Shown here: positions 41,839-53,950 of the stretch, one piece after another
How positions within the stretch are numbered: position 1 is the first letter of the stretch
Layout of the letters: each line of letters begins with the position of its first letter
Assembly: GCA_011033025.1 (NCBI GenBank)
Contig: WFMF01000025.1
Span: 62,001-126,000 of the forward strand
DNA length: 64,000 nt
Source: Beroe forskalii
Taxonomy: Eukaryota; Ctenophora; Nuda; Beroida; Beroidae
Direction: 5' to 3'
Made by a program: the position numbers and the translations under genes
The notes under the pieces: generated by a model
Databases searched by the model: none
Told to the model about the DNA's origin: nothing
The model's input: the letters and a program-made list of their open reading frames with translations, nothing else

Positions 41839-44136
41839 CTAAAATACGTTTTGGTACCTTGAAATTGTTTTATAATAGTAGTGTAGTAGGACTGGATGTC
41901 CGGAGAAAATACATGATGTTGTTAGAATTCGAATCCGAGGACAAATTCAATGCAAGATATGATACCATTTATTGATTATTTGATACACGCTCCTTGGTCT
42001 ATGTTTTGCTCTCTTTTGTTTTCATACTTCATTTCGTGCTGATCACCAAGATATTTAGATACTATGATTCCTGTATATTATCTATGTATTTTTCAAGGTT
42101 TTCTCATAAAATTAACTTAAAGTTATTTGTAATATTAATGTCAATGAAAATTTGCGGGTCAAGCCTTTGTGATATAATTTTATCTTTTGTCGAGTGGCCT
42201 TTCTTGGCCACAGATATCTTTATTTGTTATAAAAGTAATAATATTATAGTATATTAATTTTATTAAAAATAGCCCTTTCTTGTTTTTTGTTTATTTTTCA
42301 AATAGTTTTCAATTTATGAAAATAATACTTTTTTGAGTATTATTAATTAATTTCCAATGGTTTTTATATTAAATTGCACTTTTGAAGAGATTCCAAGATT
42401 CTATATAAACGCCTTGTTCCTTGTTATTAAATAATATTCGTGTTTTATTGCATACCATCATTAAACAATCCCATAAGTGGTTAAAATATACAATTAAGAG
42501 GCATATAAAGTTTTTTCTCCTACCTCTCTACTTATTTTATAGAGACATGTAGATAGTTCAATACATACAAAACTAATAACTATAGTGCAGTGCATGTTGC
42601 AACTTTACATCGGAGCATATGTGTGTTATAGAACGCTAACTCAGCCACATGTCATCATTAATTTACCAAGGTAAGACATGATAATTAGGCTTCATCCCGT
42701 TGCTACAACAGCTTTATGGACAAACATACAGTATACACGTCTTGTAACCCAGGCCCGTTATTCCTGGGGGGACTAGTCCCCCTCAGTTTTTGTTATATTG
42801 CTGGAAAAGCGTTCAAAATTCAATTAAAAAAATCCAAATTCTTTAAAAAATCCGGCTCTGGCGGGCATGTCTGCCACTTTATGGCTTTACAAAATTTCCA
42901 TGTCCCCACCAGTTTTTCTTTTCGATTTACGGCCCTCTTGTAACCACACTACGTTGAATGATGCCTCCTGACATTGTACTGATGACATCATGCGGCAATC
43001 AGCAGTCTTACATCACCTCTAATTTTAATGTATGTGTGAAGTAATATTCTTATCAACAGACTCTCAACAATTAGATCATTCTACATTAGCAGAATACGCC
43101 CACTTAAAGTACACACACCGAACAGCGAACTCTACACACGAACTGAACACACACACACTGGACACTAACTATTCTACACACACTTAACATTACACCTGAG
43201 AAAGCACGTACACTAACGCTCTCTTGCTGTTACATATCATGTAAATAATTTGTCACACTGTAGTACTGTCATCGGAATTTCGTAAAGCGACTTGTCATTA
43301 AATGCTGCACTTTGTTGGCTTCACTTCTGCGTGGCAACGTATGGAATGGAATTCAGCCGCATAAATCTTTATTTTACGGAACGAAGCTAGTTACATGCTA
43401 TACATAGTTCAAGATAACAAAAGATTTAAGATCATTCCATTCCCCCGAAATACAAACCAATAAAAATCGTGTGGTTTGGGTCCATTCGGAGCGTTTGGCT
43501 CATGATTAGATAGAATATAAACTCAGGTTTTCTAATAAGAAACTTATTGAAATCCTAGCCTAGGCTATAGTGCACAAGTTTCTTTTTTTCCCGATTTTTA
43601 TCCTAGAAGTTTCTTAATCGGCTTCTCAATTCTGCATACCATACAGCAAAACGTTTGTAAAATTACCAATTCAGGCACAGAAATATGTTTAATAACCTTT
43701 TATTGTTTATTAATACATATACTCCGGACGTTTAGCCCTTTATTCTCTATCGCCCGACCTGAATTCCATCGATCATAGATGGACCAAAACCACAAGATTT
43801 TGTCGTCGTGTACTACGGGGGAATGGTTAAAATCATTTGTATAAAGGGCATTCTTTGATGCGCAATAATTTTAGACTTCGGACACATAGTTTTGAGCAAT
43901 TATTTTTGGTGAGTTGGGCCAAAAATTCTCAAATGGGTGCATCTATTAAGATCATTGTTAAAGATGAATGATAGTTTATCATCATGCAAATTTCATTTAA
44001 ATTACATCCAATTAAATTTCATTGCAATTTGAAATTTGCTGCAAATAATCCACTGTTGCCCTGTACCGGCCTATACATATATTTTTTGCTAAAATAGCAT
44101 GCAATATGCACTGCACTGTAGTACGGTACGTATCAT
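41839..44136. other. Gene-free AT-rich stretch
   Basis: No exon with conserved motifs or plausible splice frame was found on either strand. It holds one hAT-like MITE (42750-42937) and short CA-rich sequence (acacacacac near 43120-43180). Confidence 0.6.
42750..42937. mobile_element. hAT-like MITE (188 bp)
   Basis: Ends caggcccg / cggccctc resemble hAT termini, and the flanks repeat an 8-bp ttgtaacc (42742-42749, 42938-42945). Non-coding. Confidence 0.7.
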
Positions 44137-44138
44137 AA

Positions 44139-44742
44139 GGGAGCCGTCACATATTACGTCAGCACATTTTTGGTCATTTTGACCCCCTCTCCCCCGTCTG
44201 TCAGCATTTGTCATTATTGGCTGACCCCCTCCCCCTTGCTGACGTCAGCATTGACCGAACCCCCCACATAATTATAAAACAAATTTTGGTATTTTCGGAT
44301 CGAAAAATATATCAATCAGGTTTAGGTAGGAGTGGTGTGTCTTAGATCTTGTTAGATTCGTTTGTGATAAACAAAATATGGTTCTACTCGTTTCAGATGA
44401 ACAACATTTAAGGGATCGTTCACATATTACGTAATCACCTAGGGGTGAGGGGGTTTCCGAATGATTACGTTACATGTTATTGTAATACAACAAATACAAC
44501 TACTGTAAACTTGATAACGAGGGGGAGGGGGGTTGAAATCGGCCAAAAGTTGATTACGTAATATGTGAACGATCCCTAATCATCAAAACACAATATTATG
44601 GACAAAAACGTCAGGAAATCATATGCGAAAATATAATTGCTTACGTCAGCATAGTTCGAACCCCTCCCCCTCTGTCATCAGGGGGAGGGATTTAGAAATA
44701 CCCTCCTCCCGTCGAATGATGACGTAATATGTGACGGCTCCC
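44139..44742. mobile_element. Harbinger-like MITE containing a second MITE
   Basis: Inverted ends gggagccgtcacatattacg / cgtaatatgtgacggctccc. The flanks are TAA on the left and TTA on the right, both TWA as preferred by PIF/Harbinger elements. The interior has pyrimidine-rich ccccctcccc runs and is interrupted by 44413-44576. Confidence 0.8.
44413..44576. mobile_element. 164-bp MITE nested in the previous one
   Basis: Inverted ends gggatcgttcacatattacg / cgtaatatgtgaacgatccc with an exact 3-bp duplication taa (44410-44412, 44577-44579). Same subfamily as the MITE split by LINE B. Confidence 0.9.
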
Positions 44743-44970
44743 TTATTTGGCCACAGCCCACTGCAGGCGAAAATTCATAGGTTTTCCATGTGAATTTTAT
44801 TAGCCCATAATACCAATAAGGAAATGTATCAGTTGATCATTGCCAAATGGAGAGAAAGCCGTCGCACTTCCCATTAAGCTTGGGTCAAAGTTAAGAGTCT
44901 AGAACTTTCGAAATGGCGTCCCCAAAAGGGTCTTCTCAAATTGATGTCTGCGCACACGAAAAGTGTTGTA

Positions 44971-45027
44971 ATCAGCACTTTTATGCGGCGCGCATTCTAG
45001 TAGTGCGCGCCGCGTAAAAGTTCTGAT
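44971..45027. repeat. CpG-rich hairpin
   Basis: Arms atcagcacttttatgcggcg and the opposed cgccgcgtaaaagttctgat enclose a short loop (cattctagtag). A second CpG-rich segment and a (taggtagg)n run lie at 45100-45190. Confidence 0.75.
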
Positions 45028-45505
45028 ACTATACTATCAGATAGTGATGCAGTGATATTAAATTGCTTGATGGATTTCTCCTAGCGCGCATTGTAGGATG
45101 TTACCCTACCCTCCGCCGCGCACGCAAGGTTTTCCGCGGGGAGTATGCAACACGACCCTCCGAGTGTAGGTAGGTAGGTAGGTAAAATGCGCTTCCGCGG
45201 AGGCGCTGTGCCACACGACATGGCCCCTCATAGTCTGAGGGGCAACGGTCGTAGTTTATTGATATGTTGGCATAACTAATAGTCTATATAGTAGAGGACA
45301 GATATCTATATAGAAAATTGTTCGCTTAACTATATTCTCCAATTGGGTAATAGACCCCAATGGCCCCAAGCAGTTATCTGCCTGTTCAACTTGAGCCGAA
45401 ACATACGGTTTGCTTCTTTTTGAGGCGATGAAGCAACCAAATATTCTCCTCCCGTTCTTCTTTATCGGGACAAGAAACGGGAAAGAGTGTCCTGAATCAT
45501 GTTTA

Positions 45506-45641
45506 CCGTGGTGTTTCCCATAAAGACATGCGCACTCAGTGCGCCACTGAAATCGCCATTCCCACCTTGAGATTTAATGGTGGAATGGTGTTATGGCGCG
45601 CACTCAGTGCGCGCCGTTTTTATCATGTGGAAACACCACGG
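45506..45641. mobile_element. 136-bp MITE with TTA duplication
   Basis: Ends ccgtggtgtttcc / ggaaacaccacgg, flanked by tta at 45503-45505 and 45642-45644. The interior carries gcgcactcagtgcgc palindromes twice. TTA fits a Harbinger-type target. Confidence 0.82.
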
Positions 45642-45934
45642 TTAGTATTCTTGGGCGAACAGAGGGACATCCCATGATTTGGTTTGGGTTTATTTAGGTT
45701 TTTGTTATGATTATTCTTATTAAAATTGTTTTTTCTTTCCTGAGGACCGTCCATTATGGCAAAGTTGTCTGTATGGTGATTATTTTTCCCACAAGCATGG
45801 CTACATGTTCTAACTTAGTTATTTCTTCATTCATTTTTGATAATCCATTGTTTACCTAATCAAGAGGGATTTCCGTCAGTACTTCCCTATTTTTCAGCTG
45901 ATGTTTAGGGATACTTTATTAATTTGTAACTCAC

Positions 45935-46387
45935 CTGACATGTCCTCATCATCCATGAATTTATCAACTGATTCAGTAATAGCACGTTTATATCTTTAGA
46001 TGAAATGAATGTTGCAGGAGTAAAGCCTGAAAATTTACCACCTTAGCACATTTATATTTTAAAGCATAGCCATGGTTACTGCTGTGTGCCTAGAGTAGCA
46101 TATTATGTCATTTTAGTACTATCTTAAGTTATTCAGCATTCCTTTTCAAGCAATCTGTACACATATGCAAAAGCCCTAATCAAGCACACTAGGATAAATC
46201 TTACCTTCCTTAGAACCAACACTGTTGAAATAGCCAGCAGAGAAGCCACCAGTGAAAGCACCATGGAATCTCCTCCTCCTTTGTCATCAGTAACAATTTC
46301 ATCTTGTTTATGTATGATCTTTCCTTGTGCTACAACATTTGTAAATTTGGTTCCAAATAAAACATGGTCATCATCGTCATTTGACAT
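45935..46387 (-). pseudogene. GPATCH1: GPATCH1 exons 1-2, decayed right copy
   Basis: Exon 1 (46205-46387) matches the left copy but lacks one base in the GGGAGGAGGAG run, so the frame is lost after TDDKG. Exon 2 (45935-46026) is four bases shorter than its partner. Exons 3-6, including the G-patch, are absent because homology starts in intron 2. Donor sites are kept. Many single-base losses cluster across 45927-46640, which could be real decay or low sequence quality. Confidence 0.88.
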
Positions 46388-47052
46388 AACCTAACTAGAG
46401 AATTCTTGTGGGAAAAAGTAAGTGTTGCAGAGGGTTATATATCAATGAATCAATCAGTCTTATTGCTTAATAGTGTTGGGAAAATGCCAATTTTCCTCTT
46501 TTATAGTGGCTCAAGGATTGATACATGGTTATTAATTACATAGGCGATTTAATGAATATGTGTGCAGGGGCTAAAAAATGCATGGATATACTGTTGTTGC
46601 ATAAATTTTTTCCATAAGTTACCTCAAAAGCACATGTGTTAAATGATTGATGCCTGATGGGCCAGATAGGTAAAATAAAAAATAATGGAATAACTAGTTT
46701 TCCCCGTGTTTTCATTCACAAGGGCATATACCACCATAAGACAAAGACTAAAATCAACTTCTTTCAATTCAAATAGAAGTACTGTCCATTCTTCAACACT
46801 TATTTCAGGGTAATTTATGAAGGACTTCCACAACATATTCAAATCATAAAGAAAACTTCCTTCAAGACATCAATCTGCACAACATTTTATGGCACCAGCA
46901 AAAAAAAATATCACTTACCTTTGTCTACAACACTAAGAACCACTGTGACAATAATTTTCCCTCTTCCAATTACATTCATGTCTTACAAAAATGCATCAAG
47001 GTACAATGTGCAGTGTCTGAACCAACCTACTTTGTGCCAGGTGAATGTCCAA

Positions 47053-47359
47053 GGGGCCATCCATAAAGGACGTCCGCAAAATTTTGGCCATTTCAGACCC
47101 CTCCCTCCCCCTTGTCCGCAAACGTCCGCAATCCAGAAACCCCTCCCTCCCCCCGGATGTCTGCATTTTTCTTCAAAATCTTTTGGCACCGAAATTTCAT
47201 GATTTTCTAGTGAAATAGCTGTCAAATCGCCCAAAATTTCTATGAATTGCGGACGTCCGCTTTTGGCCAAACACCCCCCTCCCCCTACGTCCGCAATTGT
47301 CCACATTGGCTAGACTCCCCCCTCCCCCCTCATTGCGGACATCCTTTATGGATGGCCCC
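47053..47359. mobile_element. GGGGCCATCC MITE, copy 1
   Basis: Ends ggggccatccataaaggacg / gatggcccc, flanked by caa (47050-47052, 47360-47362). The left copy shows the empty site gcccaagtgg (3397-3406). The interior is rich in gtccgcaa and ccctccc. Zator-type elements have 3-bp duplications, but the superfamily is a guess. Confidence 0.85.
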
Positions 47360-48183
47360 CAAGTGGTATGAAGCATATCATGGATTTCTGTGCTGGCACT
47401 TCAATTCAATTCAATGTGGTGTTGCCTTTCAATTCATTTCTATTTTAAACTTTTACAGCACAATTTTGATAGATAACCAGCATTAACTAGATCGAGACAC
47501 CAAGGTTAGAAATGGATCTGTTCTGAAAGTGCCCAAAAAATGTATACAAACTACCCTACTGCAGTAGTAACCATGATGATAGAGTTTCCACATATCATGT
47601 AAATAGAAATAGAAATAGAACTAGAAAGATTTTGCCATGAGATAAAACATTCATTCATCATATTTCATCATTAGCTCATATACCCTAACTAGGGTACTCA
47701 AAATAAAAATAAAATAAAATAAAATAAATGGTTTTGATAAGTACATCAACACTGTTTTCATAAAACTACCTTCAAACTTCCACTTTTAACTGGATCTTCC
47801 AGCCACTAATGAGATAATGAAAATTTAAATTAAATCTATATAACAAAACCTGCAATAATGCAAAGAAGTGTTAACCAGAGCATTAATTAATCTGTTAATT
47901 AAAAACTGGAAAATATGCTTCAAGTAATTGAGATAAATTAAAAATTATCAAACTGAATAAGGTCATGAAGTGTTCATGACACTGTAAACAGTTCCATTAC
48001 GAATAAGGTGTTTTTGATCTGGTTCTTTAGCTTTTCTCTTCTTGTATGCAAATTCAATTCAATTCAAAATCAGGATGGGGGTCATCCATAATTATAAAGG
48101 GCGTCTAAAACGACGGGGAGGGGGCAGTCTGTCAGTCTGACCAATGTGGACGTTTGCAGACATATAGGGGGTGTTTAGCCAAA

Positions 48184-48486
48184 TGCATACATCCGTTGTC
48201 CACAGTTTATCGAAATTTTGTGCGGGCCATACATTGTGTGGCAATAACCGCGCCGTACAATTATTCAGTCTGTTCAATTATTCAGCAAATAAATGATAAA
48301 TTTGCACACTTACCAGATAACTGATGGATTTAAAAAACGCGCGCGTGGAAGTTCGATCGACACGTACACGCGTCAAATAGTCCTTTGTCAGACGTGGTCG
48401 GACGCGCGCGCGCGCGGTTATTGCCATGGCCACACAATGTATGGCCCGCACAAAATTTCGATAAACTGTGGACAACGGATGTATGC
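48184..48486. repeat. Inverted repeat, about 70-bp arms 160 bp apart
   Basis: Arm 48184-48251 (catacatccgttgtccacag ... ggcaataaccgcg) returns inverted at 48414-48486 with a 4-base insertion. The loop contains CpG-rich sequence. It corresponds to the palindrome region 7975-8110 of the left copy, in which the arms are arranged differently. Confidence 0.9.
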
Positions 48487-49162
48487 GCGTCCGCCCGCCG
48501 AAGACGAAGCTGAAGGGGTTAGCCAACGTTAAACAAATATTCCCGATAATCAGATGAGAATCAGCTCCGCGCGCGTCGCTGATTCTCGAAAAGCGCGCGC
48601 AAGCGCGAACAAACAGGGACACGTAACATGTGGTAAGTATGTCAATGTCAAACAACCTGGCCACATTAAGATTCCTTTACACTGTGCGCTGCGCGCAGCA
48701 CGCCCAAATTTCATTTTAAAATACGGGCCATACATTCTGTGGCAATAATTATTCAGTACCGTTCAATTATTTAGCACATAAGTTGGCACACTTATCTGCA
48801 TGGAATATGACGTGCACATGCACCGATCAAAAGATCCGTCAAAAGAATGCGCAAATTTCAACAAAAATTCAATCAAACTGTAATTTGTGCGTTACGGATC
48901 TTTCAATTTCAATCGTTCAAAGTGCAGAAACTGTCACATGTGTCAATACCTTTCTTCAGTAATGTTACTTTATTGTATGTTCTATTGTTATATGTTGTGG
49001 CTATAAATTAGCACATTTCCAAAAGGGCAAATTTCATTCTTAGCCTAGTTGCTTAATGCTGGTCATAATATTACTTTCATGATTTTCTTGCCTACTGTTG
49101 CTTTTACCAAAGGGGTTGTACATTTATGGAGTTTTAGATAAGGTGTCGATTCAGCTTGTTAC

Positions 49163-50400
49163 ACTTGTTATTATGAAATTATTTATTTAATAAATCATTA
49201 CCCTTGTTTTCAAGTTTTCATTACCAACTGTTTTTAATACCAGTTCAATTGTTCTAATTGAATTTTGACCGTATGTTTTTATGTTTGTTATGTAACTTTT
49301 ATCAAAATTCTGAATTTTGATTTTGAGCACCTTGTGAAGGTGCATCACTTTATTAATGAAGTAACTAGTCACTGAACTTTTCTTATCAAGCTTTTATTTG
49401 ATGATAACATAGAAATTAAAAATATGTTCAAATCACTAGTGCAGGAAATATGTTCTCAATCCGATTTTGATGATAACTTCTTATGTATAATGAATACAGA
49501 ATGAGACAGTACTCTGGAGAAATCGATAATATTTAAGTTGGAAATTGGTTATCATTAACGTTTATTCCTGATAGACTTAGACTCATGATTAAAATTTGCT
49601 GATATCATAATATTATTGTAGTGTATATTTCACTAGGTTACATTGGGGATTTAGAAGGTTGATTTGCATAATTAACTTAGTACATGTTGTTGGTCATGAT
49701 AGAACTTTCATAAATTTCTTGCTTACTGATTTTTAAAAGGGTTTCATGGTTTTTGTACGTTTATGGTTTTTTAGATTAGGTTTTCATTTAGATTTTTGCT
49801 AGTATGTTGTACCTTGGGCTCACAAATAGGAGCTATTAGATAAATTAATTAATTTTTTCTTATTTGGACACCTTGGTTATAAGGTGTGGAATTGAATGAT
49901 GAAGTTTGTTAGTTTCAATATTTGCAGACCCATTCGTGTTACATCATTGTAAAACCATTATATTATTATATTATTATTATTACACCAACTAAAAGTGCTT
50001 AGTTGGTATCTTAGTTTGCTAGTTTTTATTTCTACTGTATTATTCTGGTTATTGATACAGTTTTTAATTTATTGTTCGTTATGAAATTGTTCCAGGCATG
50101 GGTACAGTTTTTAAATTATTAATCATCATGAAATCATTTTATTCATTAATTTATTACACTCACTTTAAATAGCCTAGGTATTTTTTTAACTATTTCATTT
50201 GTGAATTGAAATTTTGATCATGGGCACCTTGTGAAGGTGCGACACTTCAGTGCAGGAATGAAGTAAATTACTTGCAGAACTTTTCTTATTTGGACACCTT
50301 GGATATAAGGTGTGGAATTGAATGATGAAGTTTATTAGTTTCTAATTTTTGCAGACCCATTTGTGTTACATCATTGTAAAACCATTATATTATATTATAT
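49163..50400 (+). mobile_element. Mosaic of LINE 3'-end fragments
   Basis: About 1.24 kb that is absent from the left copy, between cagcttgttacact and atgtactttttaac. It includes (atta)n tail sequence with gggctcacaaataggagcta (49825-49844), as in LINE B 3' ends, and a segment (tttggacaccttgg ... accattatatta) that occurs twice, at 49860-49980 and 50287-50402. No coding capacity. Confidence 0.7.
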
Positions 50401-51553
50401 TATGTACTTTTTAACGCAATAACACTACAAATTACAATCAATTTTAAAAATGTTGTGTAACACTATGTTGAGTGTTTATTTTATCTTGAAACTGACAGTA
50501 GAATAGTGGTTCATGGTGTGTGGGTTTGATTTCATTATTGAGATTTCTGTTTCACTGCATCCATCTGTGCAGCAGAGGAGGAAGAGGCAGTTGTGGGAGC
50601 AGATTTGGGAAGCTGAAGAGGGTCTGTGGCAAAAGGTCAGGATGTTGAGTGGGTTGCTGTTGTTCCAGTTTGTTCAGGATGAGCTCTGTTTGGTTGTAAA
50701 AAGGTGGGGCAGTGCCAAGAACAAGGTTTTTAGGGTAAAGCTTCATTGTTGGCTTGACACACTGCACTCCATTTACAACCATGACAGTCCTCTTCTGAAT
50801 GTAGCTGAAGGACTTAGAGGGAGACCAGGACACCCCTGCTTTCCATCTCCTTTTTCCGTTTGTTGGGAGTCTTTTGGTTTGGAGAGGGAAAGACAGGGTG
50901 ATGGAAGGGATCGAACAGGATACATGATCCATGAGCTGACAGGAGAAGTTTCCATGATGAACTTTACAATGTTAGCTGTCTCAATGCTGTGTATCCAAAC
51001 TAATCAATTTAAGTCCAAATTAGGTCTGGTGACAACCATGGGTTTACCATGTGCCAAGGGGTGGGAACTGGAATGATATATTAACATCAAGTGAAACAAG
51101 TAATCAAGTGAAACAAGTAATCAAATTTTTATCCCATTTTACAATCTATTATAAACCTAATTTTACACTCAGTTAACAATATACATAATGTCAGGGTTTA
51201 TATATATTATGTTTGTTTTGGAATGACAGTGCTTATCTTTAATTTAAACTAGCTGTTAACTTATTATCTTAACTTATTTTACTAAAATTTATCATTGATT
51301 AAATACTGGTGCACTGTCAGTTGTACTTGGCAAGTTATGTTTTCGTGGCACAGCTGTGCATTGAAATAAGTTGATGTGCCACTATAATATAAAAGTTTAA
51401 ATTATTATTATTATTATTATTATATACTTGTTTTCCTGACATCACTTATCACATCAGACATATGATACTCAATCATGAGACCTGTCAGTAATGAGATAAC
51501 CCAATCCACCCATGGACAAATATAAATGTTTCTACAATGATACATTCACCATA

Positions 51554-51852
51554 CTAGCAAAACCCGCGACCTCCGGTCGGGTGCTCGATTGGGTTGCGAG
51601 TGATGTCAGACCGGACAGACTGGGTCCTGCTAGAAAGCAGTACCTGACACCTCGTATCAAAACATTCATAACATACTGTGAATTTGCTGATGAGACAGTG
51701 CTTTACAATCCATATAGTCTAGTTAACCAGTGTCAAGGATCTAATTTCACGTCTTCTGATACATTACGGAGTGGTGTCAGACCGGACAGACGCCAGACAA
51801 ACATAATTACATAGATAAATATATATATGATGAAGAATTATATATAGTAAGA
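51554..51852 (-). mobile_element. Non-autonomous Helitron (299 bp)
   Basis: On minus it begins TCTTACTATATATAATTC and ends with a GC hairpin (cgaccggaggtcg) about 10 bases before CTAG, lying between host A and T. Removing it gives attcaccatatgtcagcc exactly as in the left copy's LINE C target, so no target duplication was made, as expected for Helitrons. It contains gtcagaccggacagac twice (51605-51620, 51776-51791). Confidence 0.82.
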
Positions 51853-51869
51853 TGTCAGCCTCTTTTACT

Positions 51870-52700
51870 GGTAACATGACATGAACAACCCTGACTGGCC
51901 AACTTGCTATGTGATCCTATCCCTCCCTTTCCATTGATTGTATCACAAATGAATTGAATGGAGAATCCAGTGCTGAATCATGGGGAGGAGTATAACAGCA
52001 TCCTGGTTGTTGTTAGGGCAGGTGAGGAGGCAACACTGAGAGGTTTTCCTGTTGTCTGCTCCAATGACCCACTGTCCCTCCTGGTGGGCTCCTTTGTTGT
52101 TCTTCCTCTTCCAAATTTAGCATTTTCTATCTGAACTATCACTCCAGAGTCCAGGACCTCCAAGGGGTATGGAATTGACAGCAGGCCAGTCTAAAACTCT
52201 GGTGTGAATGTAGATCCTCCAGTCACAGTGTTCTCCAACATCCCAATCGGTTGTGAGATGACGGTGTTGGTCATGCACTTGATACTGGTTTAGAATTAAT
52301 TAATTAATTTATCTAATAAAACAAGTAATTTAATAAAACAAGTAATTTATATTTTATAGCCATTACACCATGATTGAACATATATTAGTATTATCTCATT
52401 TTCAATTATGATTCAGATTAATTGCTCAATTACAATGGGCAACATTAACATAACAAAACAACTTAATAAATTATAAAAACTAAAAAGTCAGGATATCCTA
52501 ACAATCTGAAATAATTAATTCTCCTAATTGTGAGCCCAAAGAGCAATATCAGTCATGCAAAAAAATAAACACATCTAAAAAACTACATTATAAGAAATCA
52601 TTTAATGAGCTGTCTGACCCTTTCAAACCTGAAACATGCAACTTGTGCAATTAGAAGAGGAAAGTGAGAAACTGCTGCATGGAGAACTATAGAGGGCACT
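51870..52700 (-). pseudogene. ISXO2/IS1595-like transposase remnant, right copy
   Basis: Same EIENAKFGRGRTTKEP block and same frameshift as 14290-14747, with a few more substitutions. It is interrupted by a LINE 3' fragment (52296-52650). Not functional. Confidence 0.6.
52296..52650 (-). mobile_element. LINE B-like 3' fragment
   Basis: The (atta)n tail is at the left end, so the strand is minus; ctaattgtgagcccaaagag is the complement of the LINE B-type 3' end. Target duplication ttagaa (52290-52295, 52651-52656); the left copy is empty at tggtttagaagagg. Confidence 0.85.
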
Positions 52701-52702
52701 AT

Positions 52703-53024
52703 GGGGCCATCCATTAAGGACATCCGCAATGAGGGGGGAGGGGGGAGTCTGGCCAGTGCGGACGTTTGCGGACGTAGGGGGGAGGGGGGTGTTTGGCCAA
52801 ATGCGGACGTCCGCAATTCATGGAAATTTTGGATGATTTGACCGCTATTTCACTAGAAAATCATGAAATTTCGGGCCAAAATCGATGACCCAAAAGATTT
52901 TGAAGAAAAATGCGGACGTCCGGGGGGAGGGAGGGGTTTCTGGAATGCTGACGTTTGCAGACAAGGGGTGAGGGAGGGGTCTGAAATGGCCGAAATTTTG
53001 CGGACGTCCTTTATGGATGGCCCC
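52703..53024. mobile_element. GGGGCCATCC MITE, copy 2
   Basis: Ends ggggccatccattaagg / ctttatggatggcccc with 3-bp duplication tat (52700-52702, 53025-53027). The left copy is empty at ggcactatctgacc (14738-14751). Opposite orientation to copy 1. Confidence 0.88.
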
Positions 53025-53381
53025 TATCTGACCTAATGTTCCTGAACTTCCAGCAGAGAGTGCAGTGCCATATCATTATATTTGAACAAAATTTAGGAGG
53101 AGGACAAAGTTGAGGGGGAAGAGTGGGCTGAGGAGGTACTGAGGTATTCATGTAGAAGAGCTGCTTAATCTCCCTGTCTCCATCGTGTGAGGCAGGGAAA
53201 TTGAGCAGGGGGCATTCAGGGCTCAGTGTGGGCATGGAGGGTTATATACTGAATATAACGAGGGCAGAAGATGGGAGGCAGGAAGTGGAGCTGAGGGAGC
53301 ACTGGTGTTGAAGGAATTGATATTAGTGGTGGTATGGGCCTAAGGGCCCTGGAATGGGAGGGGGATTGATGTTACTGGCTG

Positions 53382-53674
53382 CAGGGGTGTAGTCAGGTTT
53401 TTGGAACCATGGGTTGGCAAATGCCTTGCTCCAAGCTCTAATTTTAAAAAAATCCGCAATCTCTGTCCGAAAAGGGGGAGGTAGCCACCTGTGTTGCCTC
53501 CCCTCTGGCTACATGATTTAAACATGATTTAAATCATGTATAGCTGGATGACCTTTTAGATAAGTTTTTAGTAGCATGATGATATCAGGGATTTGGACTT
53601 TGTGCCTACAAAAAGAGGCAGGCTTTACGCTATTAAGATTCATTTATTTATTTATTTATTTTTTTACGCCCTTG
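53382..53674. mobile_element. hAT-like MITE (293 bp)
   Basis: Ends caggggtgta / tacgcccttg, typical of hAT, with 8-bp duplication actggctg (53374-53381, 53675-53682). The left copy is empty (gttactggcttcaagg). Contains a (ttta)n run at 53641-53662. Confidence 0.88.
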
Positions 53675-53950
53675 ACTGGCTGCAAGGTCTTGGAGTTGAC
53701 ATGCCAGGGTTGATAAGAATTCTATCTCAAGTAAACAAAACAGACATCAAAATTATTTATCCCTCATATTTGATCAATCCATCTGCTCACACATATGGGT
53801 AAATGATGGCAGAATCAGTTATAATATTTGCATGCTTATATATAGTGCAAATTTTAACATTTGCACAGAATCTGGCATGCAAACCACATAAAGCATGCAA
53901 ATCAATAATGATTTAAAATTGAACTTATTACTACTGCTTCATTACAATTA

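Noticed and set aside
50513-51076. 187-codon plus-strand frame
   Set aside because: The left copy has stops at the same place and the frame opposes another open frame; likely chance.
51690-51730. Hammerhead ribozyme core (ctgatgag) near 51690
   Set aside because: No GAAA after the putative stem II and no third stem; chance match within a Helitron.
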